Of a stretch of DNA of 30,103 bases, positions 14,988 through 22,393 are shown in pieces. Under the pieces are notes generated by a model. That model made no database searches, was not told the DNA's origin, and saw nothing but the letters and a program-made list of their open reading frames with translations. The stretch is from the NCBI GenBank assembly GCA_031259605.1, contig JAIRLE010000186.1:1-30103 (forward strand), read 5' to 3'. The translations under genes were made by a program, and so were the position numbers. This DNA comes from Zoogloeaceae bacterium. Its GTDB lineage: Bacteria > Pseudomonadota > Gammaproteobacteria > Burkholderiales > Rhodocyclaceae. Position 1 is the first letter of the stretch; the number at the start of each line of letters is the position of its first letter.

Positions 14988-15526
14988 GTCGGGGCAAGGT
15001 CGAGCGTAAAACCGGAATGATGATGAAAGTCCGGCGATCCGGGCGGGTGTTGCAAGGCGTGGTAAGCAAGGCGGCCTTCCGCCGTTTCCAGCACGACAGC
15101 GAGCGCCAGCCGCAGGGGTGCGGCGGGCAAGGCGGCGGCGGGCAGATCGAGGCGCAGGTTCAGCACGGCGGGGGTAGATTGCCAATGCATTCGCGGCATG
15201 GGCAAAGGCGGCGACGCGACGCGTTGGCGATAGCCGGAAAAATCGAAAACCGCCCATTGTCCGCTGGAAGAAAAATTGTATTCACGGTAGGCGGGGCTGC
15301 CCGTCGTTGCCAGAAAAACCTCGCAACAACTGTGCGCCCAGAGGCGTTCGGCGTCGAGTTCCTGTTCCGGCGCGGGAAAAAGAAAGGCGGAAAGCCTGCC
15401 GCGCAGCGTGTAATCCAGATGCAGTCCCGTATCCGCCAGAACGCCCGCGGCCTCAACCGCCTCCATTTCCGGCGCGGGGAAATCGGGATGCGACAACAGT
15501 GCGGCGGAAAAGCGAATGGGCGTCAT
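14984..15526 (-). CDS. DOMON-like domain protein
   Basis: The 180-residue protein looks all-beta. EYNFSSSGQWAVFDFSGYRQ and CCEVFLATTGSPAYREYNFS resemble the DOMON-like/CBM9-like beta-sandwich family that often sits beside DUF1343 genes. No signal peptide or membrane segment is visible. The family's ligand is not established; carbohydrate or haem binding is known for related folds. The ATG at 15526 overlaps the stop of the Sua5-type gene (ATGA) and its own stop overlaps the NamZ-like start, so all three are translationally coupled. An earlier in-frame start would reach 15565 but would overlap the neighbour by 43 nt. Confidence 0.72.
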   Translation of the reverse strand: MTPIRFSAALLSHPDFPAPEMEAVEAAGVLADTGLHLDYTLRGRLSAFLFPAPEQELDAERLWAHSCCEVFLATTGSPAYREYNFSSSGQWAVFDFSGYRQRVASPPLPMPRMHWQSTPAVLNLRLDLPAAALPAAPLRLALAVVLETAEGRLAYHALQHPPGSPDFHHHSGFTLDLAPT

Positions 15527-16527
15527 GTCGCCGCCCGCCGCAAACGGTCGTGAATCGCGTTCCACGTGAAACCAACGGGCGGCATTTCCACCACAATCAA
15601 ATCGAGTGCCGCGCCATCCAGTTCACGCAGGCTGGCGTAGAGCATCCGCGCGTATTGCGCCGGATCGGCGGGCAGGACGCGGCAGATTCGCGCGTTCGCT
15701 TGCGGACGCAGGGCAAGCGCGCCGCAACGGCAGCCGGCGGCGGCCTGCCGCGCGAGAAAATCCGGCAGCGCCGTTGCCTCCAGCAAGCGCAGCGGCGTGA
15801 CTGGCGCATAGTGGGAAGCCAGCGAACCCGAAACGCGTGGCGCATCCGGAGCGGATTTCTTGTCACGCTGTTTGGGCATGGCGCCCAACACTTCGGCAAG
15901 GGCAAGCGCGTCCAGTCCGCCAGGGCGTAAAATCTCCGCGCCGCGCGTGGCGAAGCGGGAAAGATCGAGAATGGTGGATTCAATGCCTACCGGACACGCG
16001 CCGCCATCCAGTATCAAAGCGGTCTGTTCGCCCAATTCGGCGCGTACATGCGCCGCCGTGGTCGGGCTGATGCGCCCGAAGCGATTGGCCGAAGGCGCGG
16101 CCACGCCGCCCTGTTTCGAAACAGCGGAAAAAGCGCGGAGCAGCCGCAAGGCCAGAGGATGCGCCGGGATTCTCAGTCCCAGCGTCTCCTGCCCTCCCGT
16201 CACCGCCATCGGCACCCACTCCCGCTTTTTCAGAATCAGGGTAAGCGGTCCCGGCCAGAAGGCTTCCGCCAGCCTCCAGGCAACCGGGGGAATATCCTTC
16301 GCCCAGCGCGCCAGCGCCTCTGTTGCCGCCAGATGCACAATCAGCGGATGATCGCTGGGGCGTCCCTTGGCGGCAAAAATTTTCGCCGCCGCCGCGGGAT
16401 TGGCGGCGTCCGCGCCCAGGCCGTAAACCGTTTCGGTGGGAAAGACCACCAGTTCCCCCGCCCGCAAACGGGCAACCGCTTGCGCGAGCAGCGCGTCATC
16501 GAAACGGGGCGGCGTGAAACCGGGCAT
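15523..16527 (-). CDS. tsaC: L-threonylcarbamoyladenylate synthase, Sua5 type
   Basis: The 334-residue protein is predicted to make threonylcarbamoyl-AMP from threonine, bicarbonate and ATP for the t6A37 modification of ANN-decoding tRNAs. The YrdC domain covers about residues 10-200: ELVVFPTETVYGLGADA, then the nucleotide-binding KIFAAKGRPSDHPLIVH, FWPGPLTLIL, LGLRIPAHPLAL, APSANRFGRISPTTAAHV and GIESTILDL. A linker with SGSLASHYAP leads into the C-terminal Sua5 domain (about 235-330), which distinguishes it from short TsaC. The ATG at 16527 has AGGA 9 nt upstream; an in-frame TTG three codons earlier is less likely. A weaker parS-like site spans its 3' end. Confidence 0.92.
   Translation of the reverse strand: MPGFTPPRFDDALLAQAVARLRAGELVVFPTETVYGLGADAANPAAAAKIFAAKGRPSDHPLIVHLAATEALARWAKDIPPVAWRLAEAFWPGPLTLILKKREWVPMAVTGGQETLGLRIPAHPLALRLLRAFSAVSKQGGVAAPSANRFGRISPTTAAHVRAELGEQTALILDGGACPVGIESTILDLSRFATRGAEILRPGGLDALALAEVLGAMPKQRDKKSAPDAPRVSGSLASHYAPVTPLRLLEATALPDFLARQAAAGCRCGALALRPQANARICRVLPADPAQYARMLYASLRELDGAALDLIVVEMPPVGFTWNAIHDRLRRAAT
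15558..15573. other. parS-like site 2 (weaker)
   Basis: CGTTCCACGTGAAACC matches the parS consensus at 13 of 16 positions with an intact CACGTG centre and AAAC arm. It lies in the Sua5-type gene, 1.5 kb from site 1. ParB affinity would probably be lower than for site 1. Confidence 0.55.
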
Positions 16528-16655
16528 GGCGTTCAATCCTGGATACAGACGTTGCGGAAAAGGCGCGCCAGACTAGCACTTTATCCCGCAAAAATCACCT
16601 TCATCCGGCAACCGCTTGTGTTATCGTCATCTCTTCGACGCCTTTTCATGACGCC

Positions 16656-17096
16656 ATGCACTGGAAAGAACAATACACTCTCGGACACGCGCCGATGGAC
16701 GCGACGCATCAGGAGTTCGTGCGCCTGGTGCGCCTGCTGGCGGAAACGGAAGCCGCGACAAAAGGCGGGGAAAACAGGATCGCGGCGGTGGCGGCGGCAA
16801 TGGAAACCTTGTTGCGTCATTCGCAGCAACATTTTGCACAGGAGGATTTCTGGATGGCGGAGAGCGGATTTCCGCCCTTGCGGTGTCATGCGGACGAGCA
16901 TCGGCGGGTGCTGGCTTCCTTGCAAAGCGTCCTGCGCATGGTCAAAGGCGGACATGCGGCGCTGGGCAAGAGTGTGGCGCGCGAACTGGAAAACTGGTTC
17001 GAGCGCCACGCCGCGAGCATGGATGCGGCGTTGGCGCGGCATATGCGGCAAACGGGTTACACGCCCGCCGCTCCGCCGGAAGCGCAAGGCATTTGA
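16656..17096 (+). CDS. Bacteriohemerythrin
   Basis: The 146-residue protein is a four-helix bundle with a complete set of diiron ligands: His18 (MDATHQEF), His59 and Glu63 (QHFAQEDFWM), His78 and His82 (CHADEH), and His118 and Asp123 (WFERHAASMD). It opens HWKEQYTLGHAPMD, close to the family's usual W-x-x-x-Y-x-x-G start. Such proteins bind O2 reversibly at a non-haem diiron site and act as oxygen carriers, stores or sensors in microaerobic bacteria. Its start lies 128 bp from the divergent Sua5-type gene, and a 51-bp gap separates it from the hybrid kinase that follows, so co-transcription is likely. No strong ribosome-binding site precedes the ATG. Confidence 0.93.
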   Translation: MHWKEQYTLGHAPMDATHQEFVRLVRLLAETEAATKGGENRIAAVAAAMETLLRHSQQHFAQEDFWMAESGFPPLRCHADEHRRVLASLQSVLRMVKGGHAALGKSVARELENWFERHAASMDAALARHMRQTGYTPAAPPEAQGI

Positions 17097-17147
17097 CCTC
17101 CCGTTGCGTCGCATCCCAAAACTCCAACAAGGACAGGACAACGCACC

Positions 17148-19874
17148 ATGCGCAAGGGGCAACACGGCAAACACAGGCGAAAGACGGACCGATGGCCGCA
17201 TTTTCGTCCGTTGCTCATTCACAACGTCGTGCTGTTGTGCGCCGTGATTGGGTTTTGCGCCATCTGGATGGCGCGTGCGGATCAAGAGGCGATCGATGCC
17301 AAGAAGCGCCTGCAACACATGCGCGTAAACATCGATCTGGCCTTCTTGCAGAACGCGATGGCGAATATCCAGATTCTGCGCGCAGGCGCGGAGCACGAAC
17401 TGGGGCGCGACAACCGCGAAGCGGCGCGCAAGGAACTGGCGCTCCTGACGCCGGGCGACGGCGGATTCGTTACCGGCAACATGCTGGAATTGTCGAATGC
17501 GCCACATGGCTGTCTTTTGGGAAACCGGGAAATCCCGGAATTCTCCAGCGCGCGCGCGCAGGAAATGGCTTCGGCGCTGGCGCTCACCCCCCTGATGGCG
17601 GAAATCCGGAACGTCATGCCCGATAGCGCCAGCTGGATGTATTACGCCTCGCTACAGGGCTTTGCCAATGTGTATTCTCCGGATAATGCGCCTTCTTTTT
17701 GCCAGTTGTCCTGGCGCGACAAATTCATGGAACGCCTGTATTTCGAACAGATGGGGCCGCGCATGAATCCCGGGCATGCCGCGCGCTGGCTGGATGTCCA
17801 TTCCGGCCACCAGATCGGAAAGGGGACGATCATCAGCCTGGCTTCGCCGGTCTATGACGAACAGGATAAATATCGCGCCTTCGTGGCCATGGATTTTCCG
17901 CTGGAATCCCTGAAACGTTTCCTGGCCCCTTCGGATTCCCCGCTGGAGGAGGATTATTACCTCGTCAATCAGGAAAACCAGGTGTTATCCACCTCACGGG
18001 ATATTCGCGCAACCCGTGCGGCGCAATATCTGCACGATCTGCTGCCGGAGGCGCTCAAGAACATGGCGCATGTGGCGCGCCAGCGGGATCGCTGCCTGCA
18101 CGCGGACAAATGGCAGGTTTGCGGCGAGAACCTGCAACAAGCGCCCTGGCTGCTGGTTTCCGTAACCAGCAACTGGGAAATTTACGTCTATCGCCTGGCG
18201 CAAATGAAGATCGAGCTGTTCTGTCTTGTCTTGTTGACGCTGCTCATCATCGTGCTGGAAATGCGCCGCCGTTTCACCCTGTCCATGCGCGAGCGCAGCA
18301 ACCGCTATCTGCACATCATCGAAAATTCCGAACAGGGGTTCTGGAACTGGAATCTGGAAACGCGCGAATTCACCGCCAACCCGTATTTCGACGCGCTCAC
18401 GGGACACGCGCATGGCGAATCGCCGCTACGCCGACCGAATTGGAGCGAACATGTCGCCCAAGAGGATGTCCAGCGCATTCGCGCTTCCCTGCGGGCTTAT
18501 CTGCACGGTCACAAACCGTACCACCAGATTGAATTCCGCATGCGCACGAAGACCGGCGCCTGGCGTTCCCTGCTGTCGCAATGCAGCGTCGTGGAGCGCA
18601 ATGAACGCGGTTATCCCGTCATTATTTCCGGTACGCTTGCGGACATTACCGAACAGCGCAGGACGGAAAGCCTGTTGCGCAACGCCAAACAGGAAGCGGA
18701 AAAGGCGCGGCGCGAAGCCGAGGAAGCCAATGTCGCCAAATCGCGTTTTCTCGCCATTGCCAGCCATGACCTGCGCCAGCCGCTACAGGCGAACAATCTT
18801 TTCGTTTCCACGCTGGCGCACACCCATTTGTCCGACGACCAGCGAACCATCGTCCAGAACATGACCCTCGCCACCAAAACCTTGAGCGAACTGCTCGATG
18901 CCTTGCTGGACATTTCCCGTTTCGACGCGGACGTGATTGTGCCGCAACTGGCGCCGGTAGAGATTTACAGCGTCTTCCAGCGCATCGACAGCGAGTTTGC
19001 CACGCTGGCCCTGAAGAAAAGCCTGCGCTTCAAGATTTTCCTGCCGATGCAGCCGGTGATCATTCTGGCCGATCACGGTCTGCTGACCAACATCCTGCGC
19101 AACCTGGTCAGCAACGCCATTCGTTATACCGACATGGGCGGCGTGCTCATCGGCGCGCGCTTGCGCGGCAGCATCCTCCTGATCCAGGTCTGGGATACCG
19201 GCATCGGCATCAAGGCCGAGCAATTGCCCTATATCTACGAGGAGTTCTATCAGGCCGACAATCCCCAGCGCGACCGCGGTCGGGGTTTGGGACTGGGATT
19301 GTCCATCGTGCGCCGCATGACCGGACTCCTGGGCTACAGCCTGACCTGCAAATCCCGCTACGGGCGCGGCACGCTGTTCGAGCTTTCCATTCCCCTGAAT
19401 ACCGGCGGGTTGCATTACGCACCCCTGCGCCAGATATCCCCGATCGAGACGCATCATGATCTCGGTATCCTGACGGGACGCCAATGCGTCCTGATCGAAA
19501 ATGATCCGATTGTCATTTCCGCGCTGCAAATCTGGCTGACCAGCCATGGCATTCGCACCCGTTGTTTCAGCGACAGTGAAAGCGCCCTTGCCGATCCGAA
19601 GATTACCGCCGCCGATTTTTTCATTACCGATTTTCGCATTCCCGGCGAATGCGACGGTCTTGGTTTCCTGAATATCCTGCAAACCCGCATGCGACGCTCC
19701 GTCTGCGGCGTCATTCTCACCGGCGACACCATCCACGAACGCGACGGCTTTGCCGATGCCGCCTGGCCGGTGCTGCACAAACCCATTTCGCCCGACCTGC
19801 TGCTGGAAACCCTGGCGCAGCAATGGTACGAAAAGCATCCTGGAAAAAACCATGAAAGAAAGCAATCCCGCTGA
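17148..19874 (+). CDS. Membrane hybrid sensor histidine kinase
   Basis: The 908-residue sensor has TM1 near 22-42 and a large periplasmic domain about 43-350 with several Cys residues (Cache-like by layout only). TM2 is near 354-371. A PAS domain lies about 383-503 (ENSEQGFWNWNLETREF to GTLADITEQ) and a charged coiled coil about 504-532. The HisKA motif FLAIASHDLRQPLQA has the phospho-His at 540. The HATPase_c domain has the N box NLVSNAIRYT, G1 DTGIGI and G2 GRGLGLGLSI. A C-terminal receiver domain keeps Asp828 in FITDFRIPGE, Thr858 and Lys878 in HKPIS. The SHDLRQP kinase type often works by phosphorelay to a separate Hpt protein or regulator. No output regulator is adjacent. AGGA precedes the ATG. 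The 3' end overlaps the pseudouridine synthase gene by 23 nt. The upstream hemerythrin suggests redox or oxygen input, which is inference. Confidence 0.92.
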   Translation: MRKGQHGKHRRKTDRWPHFRPLLIHNVVLLCAVIGFCAIWMARADQEAIDAKKRLQHMRVNIDLAFLQNAMANIQILRAGAEHELGRDNREAARKELALLTPGDGGFVTGNMLELSNAPHGCLLGNREIPEFSSARAQEMASALALTPLMAEIRNVMPDSASWMYYASLQGFANVYSPDNAPSFCQLSWRDKFMERLYFEQMGPRMNPGHAARWLDVHSGHQIGKGTIISLASPVYDEQDKYRAFVAMDFPLESLKRFLAPSDSPLEEDYYLVNQENQVLSTSRDIRATRAAQYLHDLLPEALKNMAHVARQRDRCLHADKWQVCGENLQQAPWLLVSVTSNWEIYVYRLAQMKIELFCLVLLTLLIIVLEMRRRFTLSMRERSNRYLHIIENSEQGFWNWNLETREFTANPYFDALTGHAHGESPLRRPNWSEHVAQEDVQRIRASLRAYLHGHKPYHQIEFRMRTKTGAWRSLLSQCSVVERNERGYPVIISGTLADITEQRRTESLLRNAKQEAEKARREAEEANVAKSRFLAIASHDLRQPLQANNLFVSTLAHTHLSDDQRTIVQNMTLATKTLSELLDALLDISRFDADVIVPQLAPVEIYSVFQRIDSEFATLALKKSLRFKIFLPMQPVIILADHGLLTNILRNLVSNAIRYTDMGGVLIGARLRGSILLIQVWDTGIGIKAEQLPYIYEEFYQADNPQRDRGRGLGLGLSIVRRMTGLLGYSLTCKSRYGRGTLFELSIPLNTGGLHYAPLRQISPIETHHDLGILTGRQCVLIENDPIVISALQIWLTSHGIRTRCFSDSESALADPKITAADFFITDFRIPGECDGLGFLNILQTRMRRSVCGVILTGDTIHERDGFADAAWPVLHKPISPDLLLETLAQQWYEKHPGKNHERKQSR

Positions 19875-20616
19875 GTCTTCCGCCGGCATACGTGTCTCCA
19901 GGCTGCTGGCAGAGCGCGGTCTCTGTTCGCGCCGCGAAGCCGACCGCTATATCGAGCGCGGCCAGGTGTTCGTCGATGGCGCGCGCGTCACCGAACTGGG
20001 GACGCGCGCCGCGCCCGGCGCCCATATCACGCTGGACGAAGCCGCAATGCAGACCCAGGCGCGGCAGGTCACGATTCTGCTGCACAAGCCTGTCGGTTTC
20101 GTCTCCGGTCAGCCGGAACCCGGTTACAAACCCGCCATCATTCTGATTTGCCGGGAAAATCAGTGGCACGACGCGCGCCACCCGGAACGCCAGATCTTCG
20201 ATCCGCGCCATTTGTCGGGACTCGCGCCGGCTGGCCGTCTCGACATCGATTCCACCGGCCTGCTGGTGCTCACTCAGGATGGTCGCGTCGCGCGGCAATT
20301 GATAGACGAGGATTCCAGCGTGGAAAAGGAATATCTGGCGCGCGTTACCGGCCGGCTTTCCGGCGACGGCCTCGCCCGCCTGCGTCACGGCCTGACGCTG
20401 GACGGCAAAAGATTGAAGCCCGCGCGGGTCGACTGGCAAAACGCCGACCAATTGCGTTTTATCCTGCGCGAAGGCAAAAAACGCCAAATCCGCCGCATGT
20501 GCGAATTGGTGGGACTTTGCGTCACAGGGCTGAAACGTGTGCGCATCGGCCAAATCCGCCTCGGCCAACTCCCCCGGGGCCGCTGGCGCTATCTGCGCGC
20601 GGAGGAAGGGTTTTGA
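19852..20616 (+). CDS. RsuA/RluF-family 23S rRNA pseudouridine synthase
   Basis: The 254-residue enzyme isomerises uridine to pseudouridine in rRNA. An N-terminal S4 RNA-binding domain (about 13-60) reads RVSRLLAERGLCSRREADRY, then IERGQVFVDGARV. The catalytic domain has LHKPVGFVSG, and GRLDIDSTGLLVLTQDG with the catalytic Asp131. It continues with EKEYLARVTG, LREGKKRQIRRMCELVGL and RVRIGQIRLGQLPRG. The insert GQPEPGYKPAIILICRENQW is more like RluF than RsuA or RluB. The ATG at 19852 lies inside the kinase reading frame (23-nt overlap). The stop is only 9 bp from the convergent rdgC stop, with no terminator between them. Confidence 0.9.
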   Translation: MKESNPAESSAGIRVSRLLAERGLCSRREADRYIERGQVFVDGARVTELGTRAAPGAHITLDEAAMQTQARQVTILLHKPVGFVSGQPEPGYKPAIILICRENQWHDARHPERQIFDPRHLSGLAPAGRLDIDSTGLLVLTQDGRVARQLIDEDSSVEKEYLARVTGRLSGDGLARLRHGLTLDGKRLKPARVDWQNADQLRFILREGKKRQIRRMCELVGLCVTGLKRVRIGQIRLGQLPRGRWRYLRAEEGF

Positions 20617-20625
20617 CAAACGGAC

Positions 20626-21546
20626 TCAGGCATTGACCGCCAATCCGCCCAAGGCTTCCATCAGATCGGGGAGGAAGCGGATGAATTCACCGGACATCAA
20701 GGCAAATTCGGCGTCGAAGATCTCGTCGGCGTTGTCGCTCCCTTGCTCGATTTCTTCTCTCAACGCATCAAGAAATTCCAGACGCTTGAGTTCGCCCTTT
20801 TCCGTGAGGACAAAGGCAATGCGCGCGTTCCAGGTCAGCGCCAGACGGGTGGGCAACTTGCCGGCGGCGATGTGGGCGCGGATTTCGGCGGCGGCTTCGT
20901 CGCTCAGCGGATGGCGCACATAGCGCACGACGGCGCGTTCCTCATTCGCGGCTTTCAGTTCACAATCCCGGTCTATGGAAAATCCGGCAGGCGCGTTGCC
21001 GCCCGTCAGCCAGTCCGCCATTGCCGACGCGGGCGAAATCCGCGTCCGCACCAGCGCCAGCGGCAGGTCGTCCAGACATTGGCGCAGATGTTCCAGCGCT
21101 TCTTCCGCCCTGGCAAGGCTGGGCGCGTCGACGCCCAGCCAGCCGTGTTCGCCGTCTATCCAGACAGACGTCTTGCGTCGGCAGGTGAAGGCACGCGGCA
21201 ACAACTCGTCGCGTACCTGTTCCTTCAAATCGCGCAGCGCCTTGCGTCCCGGCGGATACCCCTGTTCAGCCGCCTGTTTTCTGGCGCGCGCCAGGGTTTC
21301 CTGCTGGAGCACCGCGGCGGGCAACAGACGGCTTTCCGTCATCAACGTCATCAGGCATTGCCCGCCCGCAACGTACAACAGATCGCCCGCTTCCTCACCC
21401 GCGCGCGGCGGCGCCCAGCCGCGACTGACGGCTTCCAGATTGCCGCAAGGATGAAAAACGCCGCGAAGAAGCTGTTCGGCAAGGCTGGAAAAGGGAAGAC
21501 GCCAAGGCGCGGGCAAGCGATAGATTTGCAGGTTTTTGAACCACAT
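20626..21546 (-). CDS. rdgC: Recombination-associated protein RdgC
   Basis: The 306-residue protein is of RdgC length and pattern: MWFKNLQIYRLPAPW at the start, then GWAPPRAGEEAGDLLYVAGG and QCLMTLMTESRLLPAAVLQQ. Further on are GYPPGRKALRDLKEQVRDEL with LLPRAFTCRRKTSVWID, and the DCELKAANEERAVVRYVRHP region. RdgC is a nucleoid-associated ring-shaped dimer that binds double-stranded DNA and restrains RecA. It is cytoplasmic and present mainly in beta- and gammaproteobacteria. AGGA lies 10 nt upstream of the ATG. It is convergent with the pseudouridine synthase and follows trmB in the same direction after 127 bp. Confidence 0.95.
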   Translation of the reverse strand: MWFKNLQIYRLPAPWRLPFSSLAEQLLRGVFHPCGNLEAVSRGWAPPRAGEEAGDLLYVAGGQCLMTLMTESRLLPAAVLQQETLARARKQAAEQGYPPGRKALRDLKEQVRDELLPRAFTCRRKTSVWIDGEHGWLGVDAPSLARAEEALEHLRQCLDDLPLALVRTRISPASAMADWLTGGNAPAGFSIDRDCELKAANEERAVVRYVRHPLSDEAAAEIRAHIAAGKLPTRLALTWNARIAFVLTEKGELKRLEFLDALREEIEQGSDNADEIFDAEFALMSGEFIRFLPDLMEALGGLAVNA

Positions 21547-21673
21547 GTCGGTGAATTCCTAAAAAAGCGGGATGACGAAACGAACTGTCCATTCAGCAAG
21601 GGAACGACGCGGGCAACCGCTTCGTACAGACGCTGGCGCGAGATGAAGGGCAAGACTCGTCGCGCATGGCATC

Positions 21674-22393
21674 TCAAGCGAGTGTTCTGCGCACGAACAC
21701 CAGATCCCACACGCCGTGTCCCAGCATGAGACCGCGCCGTTCGAATTTGGTGAGGAGACGATAATCCGGTCGGGGGGCATAGTCCGCCGCCGTATTTGTC
21801 AGGCCGGGTTCGTTGCCGAGCACCGCCAGCATTTGCGCGGCGTAGTCTTGCCAATCCGTCGCGCAGTGAATATAGCCGCCGGGTTGCAGGCGGCGCGTCA
21901 GTTCGGCGACGAAAGGCGGCTGGATCAGGCGGCGCTTCTTGTGCCGCTTCTTGTGCCAGGGGTCGGGGAAAAAAATGTGAATGCCGGAAAGCGCGTTTTC
22001 CGGCAGCATGGCGCGCACGACTTCCACGGCGTCATGCTGGATGAGGCGCAGGTTATCCAGCCCCATTTCGGCAATTTGTTTGCACAGGCTGCCCACACCG
22101 GGCGTATGCACTTCCACGCCCAGGTAATCGTTTTCCGGGTGAAGCGCGGCAATGCGGGCGGTGGTCTCGCCCATGCCGCAGCCGATTTCCAGCAGCTTCG
22201 GCGCGGCGCGGCCAAAGAGCGCGTCCAGGTCGAGCGGCTTTTTCGCGTAAGGCACGCCGATCTTCGGCATCATCGCTTCCCGATGGCGCGCCTGCGCCTC
22301 GGACAGATGCCCCTGGCGACGGACAAAACTGCGGATATGCGCGCGGGCTTCTGGCGCGTGGCGCGTTTCTGGCGCATTCATCGGCGAAAACAT
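21674..22393 (-). CDS. trmB: tRNA (guanine-N7-)-methyltransferase
   Basis: The 239-residue SAM-dependent enzyme methylates G46 of tRNA to m7G. The SAM site is LLEIGCGMGETTARIAALHP with the acidic end of strand two in YLGVEVHTPGV. The TrmB-specific motif FPDPWHKKRHKKRRLIQPPF follows, then LQPGGYIHCATDWQDYA and the C-terminal TKFERRGLMLGHGVWDLVF. The N-terminal RSFVRRQGHLSEAQARHREA is also typical. Either the ATG at 22393 or the one at 22381 could start it; both lack a good ribosome-binding site. The first directly abuts the stop of the secreted protein gene, which suggests translational coupling. Confidence 0.95.
   Translation of the reverse strand: MFSPMNAPETRHAPEARAHIRSFVRRQGHLSEAQARHREAMMPKIGVPYAKKPLDLDALFGRAAPKLLEIGCGMGETTARIAALHPENDYLGVEVHTPGVGSLCKQIAEMGLDNLRLIQHDAVEVVRAMLPENALSGIHIFFPDPWHKKRHKKRRLIQPPFVAELTRRLQPGGYIHCATDWQDYAAQMLAVLGNEPGLTNTAADYAPRPDYRLLTKFERRGLMLGHGVWDLVFVRRTLA

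Noticed and set aside
17984..17996. DnaA-box-like TTATCCACC
   Set aside because: A single imperfect match inside the kinase gene with no cluster or AT-rich unwinding region; not evidence for oriC.
19717..20619. A 300-codon minus-strand frame opposite the pseudouridine synthase
   Set aside because: The plus strand has the complete S4 and GRLD catalytic motifs; the minus frame shows none.
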